NCBI RefSeq assembly: GCF_030063335.1
Contig: NZ_JASISW010000024.1
Coordinates: 21,690-85,689, forward strand
Direction: 5' to 3'
Length of the DNA: 64,000 bases
Source: Rhodococcus sp. G-MC3
GTDB taxonomy: Bacteria > Actinomycetota > Actinomycetes > Mycobacteriales > Mycobacteriaceae
Position numbers and translations under genes: made by a program. Below are positions 25,268-33,919 of the stretch, one piece after another. Every line of letters begins with the position of its first letter. Within the stretch, counting starts at the first letter, position 1. Under the pieces are notes generated by a model. That model searched no databases and was not told the origin of the DNA. It was given only the letters and a program-made list of their open reading frames with translations.

Positions 25268-26248
25268 CTACGCAGGCATATCAGCCTTCAGCGAAGCTGC
25301 GAACAGAGGAACAGCGTTCTCGATTGCATACCGAGTCCCCGCTGCGGATGCACTGGAGAATGCGTTGTTGAGGTCCGGGTCGCCGAGTACAACCATGCGT
25401 CCGTCGCGGGCGGACGGGAGTCCCTGGATGGAAGGATCGTTCGTAATCGCGTCGGCACCGCTGAAGATCGGGAACATGACAGTCAGATCGGAATCGAGCT
25501 GCGCAACGTTCTCGGCGGAAAGATCGATCGCGAACTTGCCCGGCTGCGCTTGCGAGGCGATCGTGGGGGAGTTGGTGAACCCGAGCTTCTTCATGAACTC
25601 GACGCGGGTGTCGCCGTCGACGTAGGCGCCGAGTTGGCCGCTGTAGAGGGTCCCGACGGCGACGGACTTGCCGTCGAACTCGGGGTTGTCGGCGACCGCC
25701 GCGTCGAAATCCGTCGTGGTCTCACTGACGAGCGTGTGGCCCTGCGCTTCCTTGCCCAGTGCTTGCGCGACGAGTTCGGTCTGCCCGTCCCACGTTGTGC
25801 TGTAGGCGATATCGGTGCCGACCGGCGCTCCGACGGTGGGTGCCAGTGCGGAGAGCTTGTCGTAGGTGGCCTGATCGTTGGTGCTGCGCGTCCACAGGAT
25901 CAGATCGGGATCGAGCGCGGCGACCGATTCGATGTTCACGTCGTACGTGCCGAGCATGGTGGGCGGCGTGGTGTAGGACTCGTCGACCCATGGGCCAAGG
26001 CCGTCTCCGCCGACAGCGAGCCAGTCGCTGGCGCCGACGGGCTCGACGCCGAGGGCAAGGGCAGTTTCGGCATCGGACCATCCGAGCGCAACCACACGCT
26101 GCGGGTTGGACGGCACGGTGACGTCGCCGAAAATGGTGGACACAGTTGCACCGTCGGCAGCGGCGCCCGAGTCGGAGCTGCATGCGGACATCGTCAGGGC
26201 GGCGACGACCACCGCAGAGACGAGGAGAACGAGGCGAGATTTGCGCAT
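25268..26248 (-). CDS. Iron-siderophore ABC transporter substrate-binding lipoprotein
   Basis: 326 residues. The signal peptide ends in the lipobox TMSAC (Cys23). The Fe3+-siderophore binding fold is recognisable: VSTIFGDVTVPSNPQRVVALGW, then NIESVAALDPDLILW and the C-terminal domain. The class II fold is FecB/FepB-like. No permease or ATPase genes are adjacent. A strong IdeR-type iron box covers the start codon, predicting repression when iron is sufficient. It could also bind haem or another chelate. Confidence 0.88.
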   Translation of the reverse strand: MRKSRLVLLVSAVVVAALTMSACSSDSGAAADGATVSTIFGDVTVPSNPQRVVALGWSDAETALALGVEPVGASDWLAVGGDGLGPWVDESYTTPPTMLGTYDVNIESVAALDPDLILWTRSTNDQATYDKLSALAPTVGAPVGTDIAYSTTWDGQTELVAQALGKEAQGHTLVSETTTDFDAAVADNPEFDGKSVAVGTLYSGQLGAYVDGDTRVEFMKKLGFTNSPTIASQAQPGKFAIDLSAENVAQLDSDLTVMFPIFSGADAITNDPSIQGLPSARDGRMVVLGDPDLNNAFSSASAAGTRYAIENAVPLFAASLKADMPA

Positions 26249-26266
26249 AGGTAACGCTAACCTATG
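26246..26266. promoter_or_regulatory. IdeR/DtxR-type iron box overlapping a start codon
   Basis: CATAGGTAACGCTAACCTATG is a near-perfect palindrome and matches 15 of 19 positions of the DtxR/IdeR consensus TTAGGTTAGGCTAACCTAA. Its first three bases are the complement of the ATG of the iron-siderophore binding protein. Confidence 0.8.
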
Positions 26267-26272
26267 CGAAGG

Positions 26273-26818
26273 CTATGCGGAGAACTGGTCCACCAAGGCG
26301 GCGCAGAAGGCAGGCAGGTCGCCAGGGTTGCGGCTCGAGATCAACCCGTTGTCCACAACAACTTCTTCGTCGACGACGATTCCGCCTGCGTTGCGGATAT
26401 CGGTGCGAATGCTGGGGTACGACGTCAATGTTCGACCGCGAACCACGTCAGCCTCGACGAGAATCCACGGACCATGGCAGATGACGCCTACCGGTTTGCC
26501 CGCCGTGACGAATTGCCGTACGAACTCGACTGCATCGCTGTCGGTGCGCAATGCGTCCGGGTTGGTTGTGCCGCCGGGGAGGATCAGGGCATCGAAGTCG
26601 TCGACGGAGACGTCCGCGACAACGCGGTCGACGGCGAAGGTGCTGCCTGCCTCCACGTCGTTGTTCATCGCTTGGATGTCGCCGTGCGTCAGCGCCACGA
26701 GAGTTGTTGTTGCGCCCGCGGACTCGACGGCGCTGCGCGGTTGTACCAGCTCGACTTCTTCGACGCCGTCGGTCGCAAGAATGGCGACACGACGTCCGCT
26801 CAACGGTGAATTACTCAT
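26273..26818 (-). CDS. DJ-1/PfpI family protein
   Basis: 181 residues from the ATG at 26818 (MSNSPLSGRRVAILATDGVEEVEL). The nucleophile elbow VICHGPW contains Cys114-His115, and the conserved acidic residue lies in DGVEEVEL. The family includes PfpI-like proteases, glyoxalases and deglycase-type stress proteins. It lies upstream of the iron-siderophore protein on the same strand, 24 bases apart with the iron box between, so readthrough is possible. Exact activity is uncertain. Confidence 0.85.
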   Translation of the reverse strand: MSNSPLSGRRVAILATDGVEEVELVQPRSAVESAGATTTLVALTHGDIQAMNNDVEAGSTFAVDRVVADVSVDDFDALILPGGTTNPDALRTDSDAVEFVRQFVTAGKPVGVICHGPWILVEADVVRGRTLTSYPSIRTDIRNAGGIVVDEEVVVDNGLISSRNPGDLPAFCAALVDQFSA

Positions 26819-26900
26819 GATGTGAGGGTGACCGTCTGCCGAAACTCTCAAACCGAGCCGCACGACTTTTCGAACCGGATGTCATGGGTAGTCTCGATTC

Positions 26901-27074
26901 ATGGCAACCGATTTCACCGAATCCAGTCCCGAAGTACCCGCGGAAGACCGAGTGGAGGAGGCTGCGCGCCCGTCGCCGACGCCGACGTCAATCCCCATCG
27001 AAGCGGACTCCGCCGACGTCCTGGCGCAGAACATGGAAGTCCCGCTCGACGACGACGACAGGGACGAGCGCTAA
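26901..27074 (+). CDS. Small acidic protein
   Basis: 57 codons, MATDFTESSPEVPAEDRV... to VPLDDDDRDER. The composition is acidic and Pro-rich with no hydrophobic segment, so probably a soluble disordered protein. Its TAA overlaps the stop of the convergent TetR gene (27071-27074). Its steady codon bias and tight packing with its neighbour support a real gene. Not recognised as a family. Confidence 0.5.
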   Translation: MATDFTESSPEVPAEDRVEEAARPSPTPTSIPIEADSADVLAQNMEVPLDDDDRDER

Positions 27075-27853
27075 CTGTCCTGCGCGGGCAATTCGTCGAC
27101 CAGTGGGTGCGGCAGCGACTTGAATTTCGACGGTGAGCCGTTGGCCGAGGCGACGCCATGAATGCCACCCCACGTCATCATGACGAGGTAGTCGATCAGA
27201 TCTTCCGCGGACATCGACTTGTTCGAGATCCACCAGTGCGTCGCCAACTGAATGGCTCCCACGATCGCGAACGCCCAGGGCACCGAACCACCGGAGTCCA
27301 TTTCGCGCACCCGTAGACGCTCGCCGAGGACAGTGGCGAGCAATTCGGCGATCATCCGCTCGGACTCGGCCACCACATCGCGATTGCTGCCGGCGTTGTT
27401 CGCCATGACGTAGAGGTAGACCTCGGGGTCGGTGGCGACGGTCTCGACGTAGGCCCGGATGACGGCTTGGGTGAGGTGGTACTCGTCGAGGTCGCCCGAA
27501 ATCGCGAAATAGATGCGCGGCGCGAGTGTGGTCTCGACGTATCGCGTCATCGTCGCGTTTGTCAGATCGTTCTTGTCGGTGAAATACCGGTACAGAACGG
27601 TTTTCGAAATTCCGATCTCCGACGCGATCTCGTCCATCCCGATCTCACGTCCACGCGCCCGGATCGCTGCCAGTGTGCCGTCGACCAGTTCTTCGCGTCG
27701 CGCGATCTTGTGCTCGCGCCACCGACGCTTGCGTCCGTCGGGCTTCTCGGCCTTGTCAGCCGTGTCTGCTTTCGAATCCGTCTCGGGTATTTCCCCTGCT
27801 GTTGCACTGCTTGATGTCGCATTTCTCGCCACGTGTTTCCCGCCGTATCCCAT
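27071..27853 (-). CDS. TetR-family regulator
   Basis: 260 residues from ATG 27853 with AAGAAG upstream; GTG 27834 is an alternative. A long charged, disordered N-terminal extension (about 60 residues, ending GRKRRWREHKIARREE) precedes the HTH with MDEIASEIGISKTVLYRYFTDKND. The C-terminal domain includes YVMANNAGSNRDVVAESERM. Same place as Rv0472c in M. tuberculosis, next to the DUF445 gene. The inverted repeat in the divergent gap is its probable operator. Confidence 0.85.
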   Translation of the reverse strand: MGYGGKHVARNATSSSATAGEIPETDSKADTADKAEKPDGRKRRWREHKIARREELVDGTLAAIRARGREIGMDEIASEIGISKTVLYRYFTDKNDLTNATMTRYVETTLAPRIYFAISGDLDEYHLTQAVIRAYVETVATDPEVYLYVMANNAGSNRDVVAESERMIAELLATVLGERLRVREMDSGGSVPWAFAIVGAIQLATHWWISNKSMSAEDLIDYLVMMTWGGIHGVASANGSPSKFKSLPHPLVDELPAQDS

Positions 27854-27883
27854 CGACTTCTTTATGCCTTCTCTATGCCGCAC

Positions 27884-27917
27884 AGCTTAGGCGTCGGGTC
27901 GTTCCAACGCCTAAGCT
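27884..27917. promoter_or_regulatory. Inverted repeat in the TetR/DUF445 divergent promoter
   Basis: AGCTTAGGCGT (27884-27894) and ACGCCTAAGCT (27907-27917) are perfect 11-bp arms with a 12-base spacer, centrally placed between the two start codons. Likely binding site for the adjacent TetR protein. Confidence 0.6.
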
Positions 27918-27944
27918 GCGGTTGGTCGAGGTTTGCAACTCTGT

Positions 27945-29225
27945 ATGACGGGCACAATGGCGATTGTGCAACTGATGAATTTCGACGACGCCACGAAGCG
28001 GCGAGACCTTCGCAAGATGAAGTTTGTGGCTACCGGCTTTCTCGCCTTCGCGACGGTGGTCTACCTGATCTGCCGCTGGCAGGAATCGAAGGGTGCGGGG
28101 GAGTGGGTCGGCTACGTCCGAGCCGCATCCGAGGCGGGCATGGTCGGCGCGCTGGCAGACTGGTTCGCGGTGACCGCGTTGTTCAAGCATCCGCTCGGCA
28201 TTCCGATCCCGCACACGGCGATCATCAAGAAGAAGAAAGATCAGCTCGGGTCTTCGCTCGGCTCCTTCGTCGGGAACAATTTTCTTGCACCCGATGTGGT
28301 GTCCGAGAAGGTGCAGTCGGCGCAGATTCCGCTGCGGCTCGGGACGTGGCTTGCCCAGCCGGACAACGCCGAACGTGTCGCGGCCGAGTTGGCGACGGTG
28401 CTGCACGGAGTCGTCGAGGTGCTCAACGACGAGGACATCACGCAGGTCATCGACAACACGATCGTGCGTCGACTAGCGGATCCACAGTGGGGTCCGCCCA
28501 TTGGCCGCGTGCTCGATGAGCTGATCAAGGAGAACCGCCAACTTCCGTTGATCGACATGCTCGCCGAACGCGCTCATCAATGGGCACTCGGCAGTGCGGA
28601 GACGGTGGAGCGCGTCGTCTCGCGTGACTCACCGACGTGGTCGCCGAAATTCGTCGACGCGCTTCTCGGGGAGAAGATCTACAAGGAACTCGTCGAGTTC
28701 ACCTGGAAGATTCGGTCGAATCCGCAACACGAACTGCGTCTTGCCGCCAACAAGTTCCTCGTCGACTATGCGCACGATCTTCAGCACGACCCGGCCACCG
28801 TCGAAAAGGCCGAGTCTCTCAAGGCTCAGATCATGGGGCGCGAGGAGATCACCGGACTTGCAGCCGCCACCTGGAAGGTAGCCAAGCGGCTCATCACCGA
28901 ATCCGTCGACGATCCGACGAGCACCCTGCGTCGCAAGGTCAGCGAGAACGTTGCGATGTGGGGCGCACGAATTCGCGACGACGACGATTTGCGCGGCAAA
29001 GTCGACGGCTGGCTGCTCGGCGGCGCCCGGTACATTGCGTCCAATTACGCGGATGAGATCACCGCGATCATCACCGACACCGTCGCACGCTGGGACGCCG
29101 AAGAGGCGAGCAGCAAAATCGAGCTCCAGGTGGGACGGGATCTGCAGTTCATTCGCATCAACGGCACGGTGGTCGGATCGCTGGCCGGGCTCGCGATCTA
29201 CGCGCTGTCGAATCTGCTTTTCTAG
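27945..29225 (+). CDS. DUF445 family membrane-anchored protein
   Basis: 426 residues. An N-terminal helix (FVATGFLAFATVVYLICRW) and the conserved block VGALADWFAVTALFKHPLGIPIPHTAIIKKKKDQLG define DUF445. The middle is long, helical and charged, and a C-terminal helix (GSLAGLAIYALSNLLF) gives a two-ended membrane anchor. Same neighbour order as Rv0472c-Rv0473-Rv0474. ATG 27957 is another possible start. Function not established; it may be an envelope-associated factor. Confidence 0.85.
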   Translation: MTGTMAIVQLMNFDDATKRRDLRKMKFVATGFLAFATVVYLICRWQESKGAGEWVGYVRAASEAGMVGALADWFAVTALFKHPLGIPIPHTAIIKKKKDQLGSSLGSFVGNNFLAPDVVSEKVQSAQIPLRLGTWLAQPDNAERVAAELATVLHGVVEVLNDEDITQVIDNTIVRRLADPQWGPPIGRVLDELIKENRQLPLIDMLAERAHQWALGSAETVERVVSRDSPTWSPKFVDALLGEKIYKELVEFTWKIRSNPQHELRLAANKFLVDYAHDLQHDPATVEKAESLKAQIMGREEITGLAAATWKVAKRLITESVDDPTSTLRRKVSENVAMWGARIRDDDDLRGKVDGWLLGGARYIASNYADEITAIITDTVARWDAEEASSKIELQVGRDLQFIRINGTVVGSLAGLAIYALSNLLF

Positions 29226-29381
29226 GACGGCTGCGCTGCCCGTGCGTGCTTTGCGACCCTCCTGTGTTTCGAAGCGCTCACGGGGGTTAGCTGAGTGCTT
29301 GCAATAGTTAGCACCCTTGGGTAACCTCGGTCGGGTACGCAACGGAACCACAAGTTTCGATAAGCGAATCGAGTGGTGAGT

Positions 29382-29933
29382 ATGACCCCCAACAACGACG
29401 AACATCTCGACAGTCAGGGGATAGTCGCCAAGGTGTCCGAGGCGACGGAGGTAGTCGCTGAGGCGAGTGATCTCGTCGCAAGCGTCGTGACCACCGCGGC
29501 GTCGGACATCGGCAGTTACATCCGCAGTCAACGCGAGGCCGCGCAGGTTTCCATGCGGCAACTCGCGTCGAGGGCGGGGGTGAGCAATCCGTATCTCAGT
29601 CAGATCGAGCGCGGACTCCGCAAACCATCCGCCGACGTGCTCGCACAGATCGCCAAGGGTCTGCGCGTGTCATCGGAAGCTTTGTACGTACGGGCCGGGT
29701 TCTTGGAAGAACGTCCACACGGTCCAGTTCGAGACGCGTTGCTCGGCGACACCGAGATCACCGAACGGCAGAAGCATGTGCTGATCGAGATCTACGACTC
29801 GTTCCGTCGCGAGAACGAGCAACCGCAGAAGGCCGGCGGATCCGCAGGAGTCGCTCGGACCGAACCAGATCTACCTACCGACCAGAGACTTGCCCAAACA
29901 CCGGAACCACCCATACAGGAGTCTTCCCAATGA
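29382..29933 (+). CDS. XRE-type HTH regulator upstream of hbhA
   Basis: 183 residues from ATG 29382; GTG 29373 would add three residues. A roughly 45-residue N-terminal helix precedes the HTH: REAAQVSMRQLASRAGVSNPYLSQIERGLRKPSADVLAQIAKGL. The C-terminus is Pro/Gln-rich and disordered. Its stop overlaps the hbhA start (ATGA), as with Rv0474-Rv0475. The inverted pair GTGCT...AGCAC at about 29294-29313 may be part of its promoter. Confidence 0.85.
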   Translation: MTPNNDEHLDSQGIVAKVSEATEVVAEASDLVASVVTTAASDIGSYIRSQREAAQVSMRQLASRAGVSNPYLSQIERGLRKPSADVLAQIAKGLRVSSEALYVRAGFLEERPHGPVRDALLGDTEITERQKHVLIEIYDSFRRENEQPQKAGGSAGVARTEPDLPTDQRLAQTPEPPIQESSQ

Positions 29934-30718
29934 CAGATCCCAAGAACTTCGATCTCCAGACACCTCTCTACGCAGCCGTCGGTGCAGGCGACGCAGTCGT
30001 ACAGGCAGTCGCCGACGTCGTGTCACAGGTTCGGTCGCGCGCCGAGACGCGTGGCAGTGAGGTCACCGAACGCGTCGAGGGTGCCCGCGCCCGCATCGCC
30101 GATATCTCCGAGGACGTCACCGAGGGTGTCGAATCGCTGCGCGAGCGGTTGTCCAGCCTCCCCGCGGAACTGCCCGACGAAATCGCCGATCTCCGTGAGC
30201 GTTTCACTCCCGATGAGCTGCGCAAGGTCGCCGAGGCTTACCTCAAGGTTGCATCGGATCTGTACACCTCACTCGCCGAGCGTGGCGAAGAGACCGTCGA
30301 GCGCATCCGCCGTACCCCCGCAGTCGAGGAAGGCCTGGAGCGCGCCAACTCGGCAGCCAACGACGTCGTCGACCTGACCGAGTCGGCTCTCGGCACGGTC
30401 GCCTCGCAGACCCGTGCGGTCGGCGAACGCGCCGCTGCTCTGGCAGGTATCGCCTCCGACAAGGTCCGCGACTCGGCCGAGGACCTCGCCGACGAGATCG
30501 ACGAAGCAGGCGACGACGCCAAGGGCGCGGCCGTCGACGCGTCGCAGAAGGTCAGCGGAGTTGCGGGCAAGGTCGAGGCCAAGACCCGCAGCAACAACGA
30601 CTCGCCGCTCAAGAAGCCTGCACCGGCCAAGAAGGCCACGCCTGCTACGCCTGCCACGGCAGCAACGAAGACCGCTGCGCCGGCAAAGAAGGCTCCGGCC
30701 AAGAAGGCCACCAGCTGA
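29930..30718 (+). CDS. hbhA: Heparin-binding haemagglutinin-like protein
   Basis: 262 residues. A short N-terminal segment (QTPLYAAVGAGDAVVQAV) is followed by a long coiled-coil region rich in Glu and Arg, then a Lys/Ala/Pro-rich tail with repeated PAKKA units, the heparin-binding type of tail in mycobacterial HbhA. The tail repeats come from short DNA repeats around 30605-30715. Surface adhesin in mycobacteria; in a rhodococcus the role may be cell aggregation or envelope/lipid-body organisation. The overlap with the HTH gene means coupled translation. A strong terminator follows. Confidence 0.88.
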   Translation: MTDPKNFDLQTPLYAAVGAGDAVVQAVADVVSQVRSRAETRGSEVTERVEGARARIADISEDVTEGVESLRERLSSLPAELPDEIADLRERFTPDELRKVAEAYLKVASDLYTSLAERGEETVERIRRTPAVEEGLERANSAANDVVDLTESALGTVASQTRAVGERAAALAGIASDKVRDSAEDLADEIDEAGDDAKGAAVDASQKVSGVAGKVEAKTRSNNDSPLKKPAPAKKATPATPATAATKTAAPAKKAPAKKATS

Positions 30719-30732
30719 AATCTGATGTAAGG

Positions 30733-30764
30733 AACGCCCCCGCACCGAGCGGTGCGGGGGCGTT
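30733..30764 (+). terminator. Intrinsic terminator after hbhA
   Basis: 14-bp perfect stem AACGCCCCCGCACC/GGTGCGGGGGCGTT with loop GAGC, running into TTTT. It ends only 10 bases before the next start codon, so the DUF2516 gene must be read from a promoter inside or very near it, or by readthrough. Confidence 0.9.
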
Positions 30765-30773
30765 TTGCGTAGT

Positions 30774-31076
30774 ATGAGCGGCGTGTCGTCCGTATACGCA
30801 GCCCAGTCCATGGCACTGCTGATCCTGCAGCTGATCTCGCTCGTCGGGGCCGCAATCGCACTCTTTCACGCGCTTCGCCAACGCTCGGACGCGTTCCCGG
30901 CAGCAGGAAAGTTGACCAAGCCCGGGTGGCTCGGCATTCTCGGCGTTGCGACCCTGACCCTGTTGATCGGACCACAGATCATGATGCTGTGGATCATCGG
31001 TGTAGTCGGAGTGTGTGTGTATCTCGTCGATGTCCGTCCGAAGGTCGACGGAATCCAGCGCGGACCTCGCTGGTAA
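30774..31076 (+). CDS. DUF2516 family membrane protein
   Basis: 100 residues from ATG 30774. Three hydrophobic helices: AQSMALLILQLISLVGAAIALFHAL; WLGILGVATLTLLIG; and MMLWIIGVVGVCVYLVDVRPKV, with a conserved DVRP end. Corresponds to Rv0476. It starts 10 bases behind the hbhA terminator, with no room for a usual leader. Function unknown. Confidence 0.8.
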   Translation: MSGVSSVYAAQSMALLILQLISLVGAAIALFHALRQRSDAFPAAGKLTKPGWLGILGVATLTLLIGPQIMMLWIIGVVGVCVYLVDVRPKVDGIQRGPRW

Positions 31077-31124
31077 CAACGTTACGGCCCGCATGTTCGG
31101 GCCGTAACCGCTTATCGTTCAGGG

Positions 31125-31883
31125 ATGATCGAATTCCGCGTGGACGATTTGGCGCGCCGAGCAGGTGTCAGTGTGCGCAACGTCCGGGTTTATCAGGACC
31201 GAGGCCTACTGCCTCCTCCGCGCAAGGAGGGACGCACTGGGTGGTACAACGAAGCACACCTCGCGCGGCTCGGGTTGATAACCCGGATGCTCGATCGGGG
31301 ATACACCTTCGCCACCATCAGTGAACTACTCACAGCAGCGCAGTCCGGGTTACGCATCGAGGACGTGCTCACCTCCGATGACATCAACGGTGCCGCGCAG
31401 CAGCTGAGCACGTCCGAGCAGATCGATCGCAGTGAACTCGAAGCGATGTTCGGTGCCGATCTGTCGGAAGCCGACCTGCAACGTGGTGTAGACCTCGGCG
31501 TGACGACGAAGGTCGGCGATGACTACCGAGTCGACAACCCGGTGCTCCTCGACGCAGCACGATTACTGTCAGCAGCGGGGATTTCGCTCAGCCAGATTCT
31601 CGAACAGACCGAGGGTGTTCGCCAAGATCTGGACGATGTGGCACGTCGATTTGTTGCGTTGGTCACAGACAGATTCATCGTCGACGGCCAAGATCCATTC
31701 GACACCGATGCGCGGACGGTCGGTGAGATCGCGGAACTGGTCAACGGATTGCGACCACTGGTTCACCGAGCAGTCAGTGCACTGCTGGTGGAAGCAATGG
31801 ACAGGCGAATCACGTCGACCATGGAAGAGATTCTCGCGCAATACGGGCATCACCCTGGATCGGCAAACGACCAGGCCAGCTAG
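31125..31883 (+). CDS. MerR-family regulator
   Basis: 252 residues. The N-terminal winged HTH is FRVDDLARRAGVSVRNVRVYQDRGLLPPPRKEGRTGWYNEAH, then LGLITRMLDRGYTFATISELL. The long C-terminal domain has no Cys cluster, so it is not a metal-type MerR. It lies 20 bases upstream of the alpha/beta-hydrolase gene, with AAGGAGA between, and probably cotranscribed. Effector unknown. Confidence 0.87.
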   Translation: MIEFRVDDLARRAGVSVRNVRVYQDRGLLPPPRKEGRTGWYNEAHLARLGLITRMLDRGYTFATISELLTAAQSGLRIEDVLTSDDINGAAQQLSTSEQIDRSELEAMFGADLSEADLQRGVDLGVTTKVGDDYRVDNPVLLDAARLLSAAGISLSQILEQTEGVRQDLDDVARRFVALVTDRFIVDGQDPFDTDARTVGEIAELVNGLRPLVHRAVSALLVEAMDRRITSTMEEILAQYGHHPGSANDQAS

Positions 31884-31903
31884 ACCAGAAGGAGAACAGA
31901 TTC

Positions 31904-32926
31904 GTGGTCACACGGAGAACAATCGAAGGCGCAATCCTCGGTATCGGAGGGCTGGCAGCAGCTGCCGGTATCGGAACTGTGCTTCGGCGGCGTCGCCTTC
32001 GCTCGTTCACCAAGACCACGGACGCCCGGCCCGATGCACTCCTGGGTGCGCCGCCATTCGATTACAGAATTGTTCCCGTGGTCACCGACGATGGTGCGGA
32101 GCTGCACGTTCGTGTCTACGGCGACCCCGACGCCCCACCCATGGTTTTCAGCCACGGCTGGACGTGTTCGGCGGACTACTGGATCCCGCAGATCAACGCG
32201 TTCGCGGAGAACTATCAGGTCATCGTTTACGACCAGCGCGGCCACGGCCGCAGCGACGTCGGAACGCGGCCACTGGGTCCCGACGTGCTCGCCGACGACC
32301 TCGCCGACATCCTCGCGGCCACAGTCAGCGAAGACAACAAGACCGTGCTCGTCGGACACAGCATGGGTGGTATGTCGATCATGGCGTGGGCCGGCCGTTA
32401 CCCCGAGCAGGTCGACAAGCTCGTCAGCGCGGTTCTGCTGGCGAGTACAGCGACGGATTCGCTCGTCCGTGAGACCACCGTGATTCCGCTGCCGCAGAAC
32501 TTCCCTCGACTGCCGGTCCCGCTCGGGCGTCGGGTACTCGGTTCGGCGGTTCCGCTACGGCCGTCGACGGTGACTCGTCACGCGATCAAGTACATCTCGA
32601 TGGCTCCCGGATCGACACAGGCCGAGGTCGCGTTCTGCGAAAAGATCGTCCTCGAATGCAAGCCTCGGACCCGTGGGATCTGGGGCGCGGCGCTCTCCAG
32701 CCTCGACATCCACGAGGCCTTGGAGAACATGCGCGTCCCCACCAGCGTGCTCGTCGGGACCGCCGATCGACTGACGCCTCCCGTTCACGCCCGCAAGCTG
32801 GCACGCGCGCTGGAGGCTCACGATCATCTGAGCAAGCTGATCGAACTCCCCGGAATCGGGCACATGAGTTCGGTCGAGTCCATCGACGATTTCAATGCAG
32901 AGGTCGTGCGGCTTCGGTCGCTCTGA
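31904..32926 (+). CDS. Alpha/beta-fold hydrolase with N-terminal membrane anchor
   Basis: 340 residues from GTG 31904, with AAGGAGA upstream. The N-terminus (GAILGIGGLAAAAGIGTVLRRRRLR) is a hydrophobic helix with a basic stop, so the enzyme may be membrane-tethered. Catalytic core: FSHGWTCSADYW oxyanion region, nucleophile in VGHSMGG, acid in VLVGTADRLTPP and His in PGIGHMSSVES. Resembles mycobacterial epoxide hydrolase/lipase-like proteins; substrate unknown. Partner of the MerR gene. Confidence 0.83.
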   Translation: MVTRRTIEGAILGIGGLAAAAGIGTVLRRRRLRSFTKTTDARPDALLGAPPFDYRIVPVVTDDGAELHVRVYGDPDAPPMVFSHGWTCSADYWIPQINAFAENYQVIVYDQRGHGRSDVGTRPLGPDVLADDLADILAATVSEDNKTVLVGHSMGGMSIMAWAGRYPEQVDKLVSAVLLASTATDSLVRETTVIPLPQNFPRLPVPLGRRVLGSAVPLRPSTVTRHAIKYISMAPGSTQAEVAFCEKIVLECKPRTRGIWGAALSSLDIHEALENMRVPTSVLVGTADRLTPPVHARKLARALEAHDHLSKLIELPGIGHMSSVESIDDFNAEVVRLRSL

Positions 32927-32927
32927 T

Positions 32928-32982
32928 CGGCATGAATGGACCATGGCAAAGGCTAGGCGGCTTGAATGCGCCATTCATGCCG
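32928..32982. terminator. Hairpin between convergent hydrolase and purU genes
   Basis: 12-bp perfect arms CGGCATGAATGG (32928-32939) and CCATTCATGCCG (32971-32982) with a 31-base loop. They are followed by a GGGGCC simple repeat to about 32999. Probable bidirectional terminator. Confidence 0.7.
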
Positions 32983-33019
32983 GGGCCGGGGCCGGGGCGA
33001 GGGGCGTGGGGCCCGGCGG

Positions 33020-33907
33020 TCAGCTGAACACAACGGTCTTCTTGCCGTGTACAAGCACCCGATCCTCCAGGTGCCAGCGCAGACCGCGGGAAAGTACCAG
33101 CTTCTCGATGTCGCGCCCCTGACGAACCATGTCGGTGACCTCGTCGGAATGATCGACGCGGATGACGTCCTGCTCGACGATCGGCCCGGCGTCGAGTTCG
33201 GCGGTGACGTAGTGGCAGGTCGCGCCGATGAGCTTCACGCCGCGGGCGAAGGCCTGGTGGTACGGCCGCGCGCCCACGAACGACGGCAGGAAGCTGTGGT
33301 GGATGTTGAGTGCACGCCCGGCCCAGTGCTCGCAGAGATCTTGCGGAAGTACCTGCATGAAGCGCGCTAGGACGACGGCGTGCGGATCGTAGGAATCGAC
33401 GAGCGAGCGCACCTCGTCGAATGCCGGTTTACGCTCGGCTGGATCCTTCGCGAATTCGACGTGATGAAATTTGATTCCGTGGGCTGCGGCGATGGGTTCG
33501 AGTGACCGGTGATTGCCGATGACCGCCGAGATCTCGGCAGGCAGCTCGCCGCCCGCTGCCCGCCCCAGCAGATCGTGGAGGCAGTGCGCTTCCTTGCTGA
33601 CGAGTACGACGACGCGCTTACGCTCGCCCGAATCATGCAGTGCCCATTCGGTTTCCGGACCGATCTCGGCGGCGATCGCCTCGAACCGGCTCCGTAGTTC
33701 CTCGATGCTCATGCCCACGGACGAGGCACGAACGGCCTGGCGGGTGAAGAACCATCCGGTGTCGGGATCGGCGTGATACGCGGCTTCGACTATCCAGCCA
33801 CCGACGTCGGCGAGGAACGTCGAGATCTTGGCGACGATGCCCGTGCGGTCGGGGCATCCGAGGGAAAGAACGTAACGACGGTCGTCGGCGACACCAGCAG
33901 AACTCAT
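33020..33907 (-). CDS. purU: Formyltetrahydrofolate deformylase
   Basis: 295 residues. It hydrolyses 10-formyl-THF to formate and THF, feeding purine synthesis and balancing one-carbon pools. The N-terminal ACT domain begins YVLSLGCPDRTGIVAKISTFL; the formyltransferase-like catalytic domain carries NIHHSFLPSF and the Asp in GATCHYVTAELDAGPI. Length is normal. It lies 12 bases downstream of the methyltransferase gene on the same strand, so an operon is likely. Confidence 0.95.
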   Translation of the reverse strand: MSSAGVADDRRYVLSLGCPDRTGIVAKISTFLADVGGWIVEAAYHADPDTGWFFTRQAVRASSVGMSIEELRSRFEAIAAEIGPETEWALHDSGERKRVVVLVSKEAHCLHDLLGRAAGGELPAEISAVIGNHRSLEPIAAAHGIKFHHVEFAKDPAERKPAFDEVRSLVDSYDPHAVVLARFMQVLPQDLCEHWAGRALNIHHSFLPSFVGARPYHQAFARGVKLIGATCHYVTAELDAGPIVEQDVIRVDHSDEVTDMVRQGRDIEKLVLSRGLRWHLEDRVLVHGKKTVVFS

Positions 33908-33919
33908 ACCGTGATTCTC

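Noticed and set aside
29294..29313. CIRCE-like heat-shock element (GAGTGCT...AGCACC) before the HTH gene
   Set aside because: The half-sites are in the reverse order and wrong spacing for TTAGCACTC-N9-GAGTGCTAA; kept only as a weak inverted repeat.
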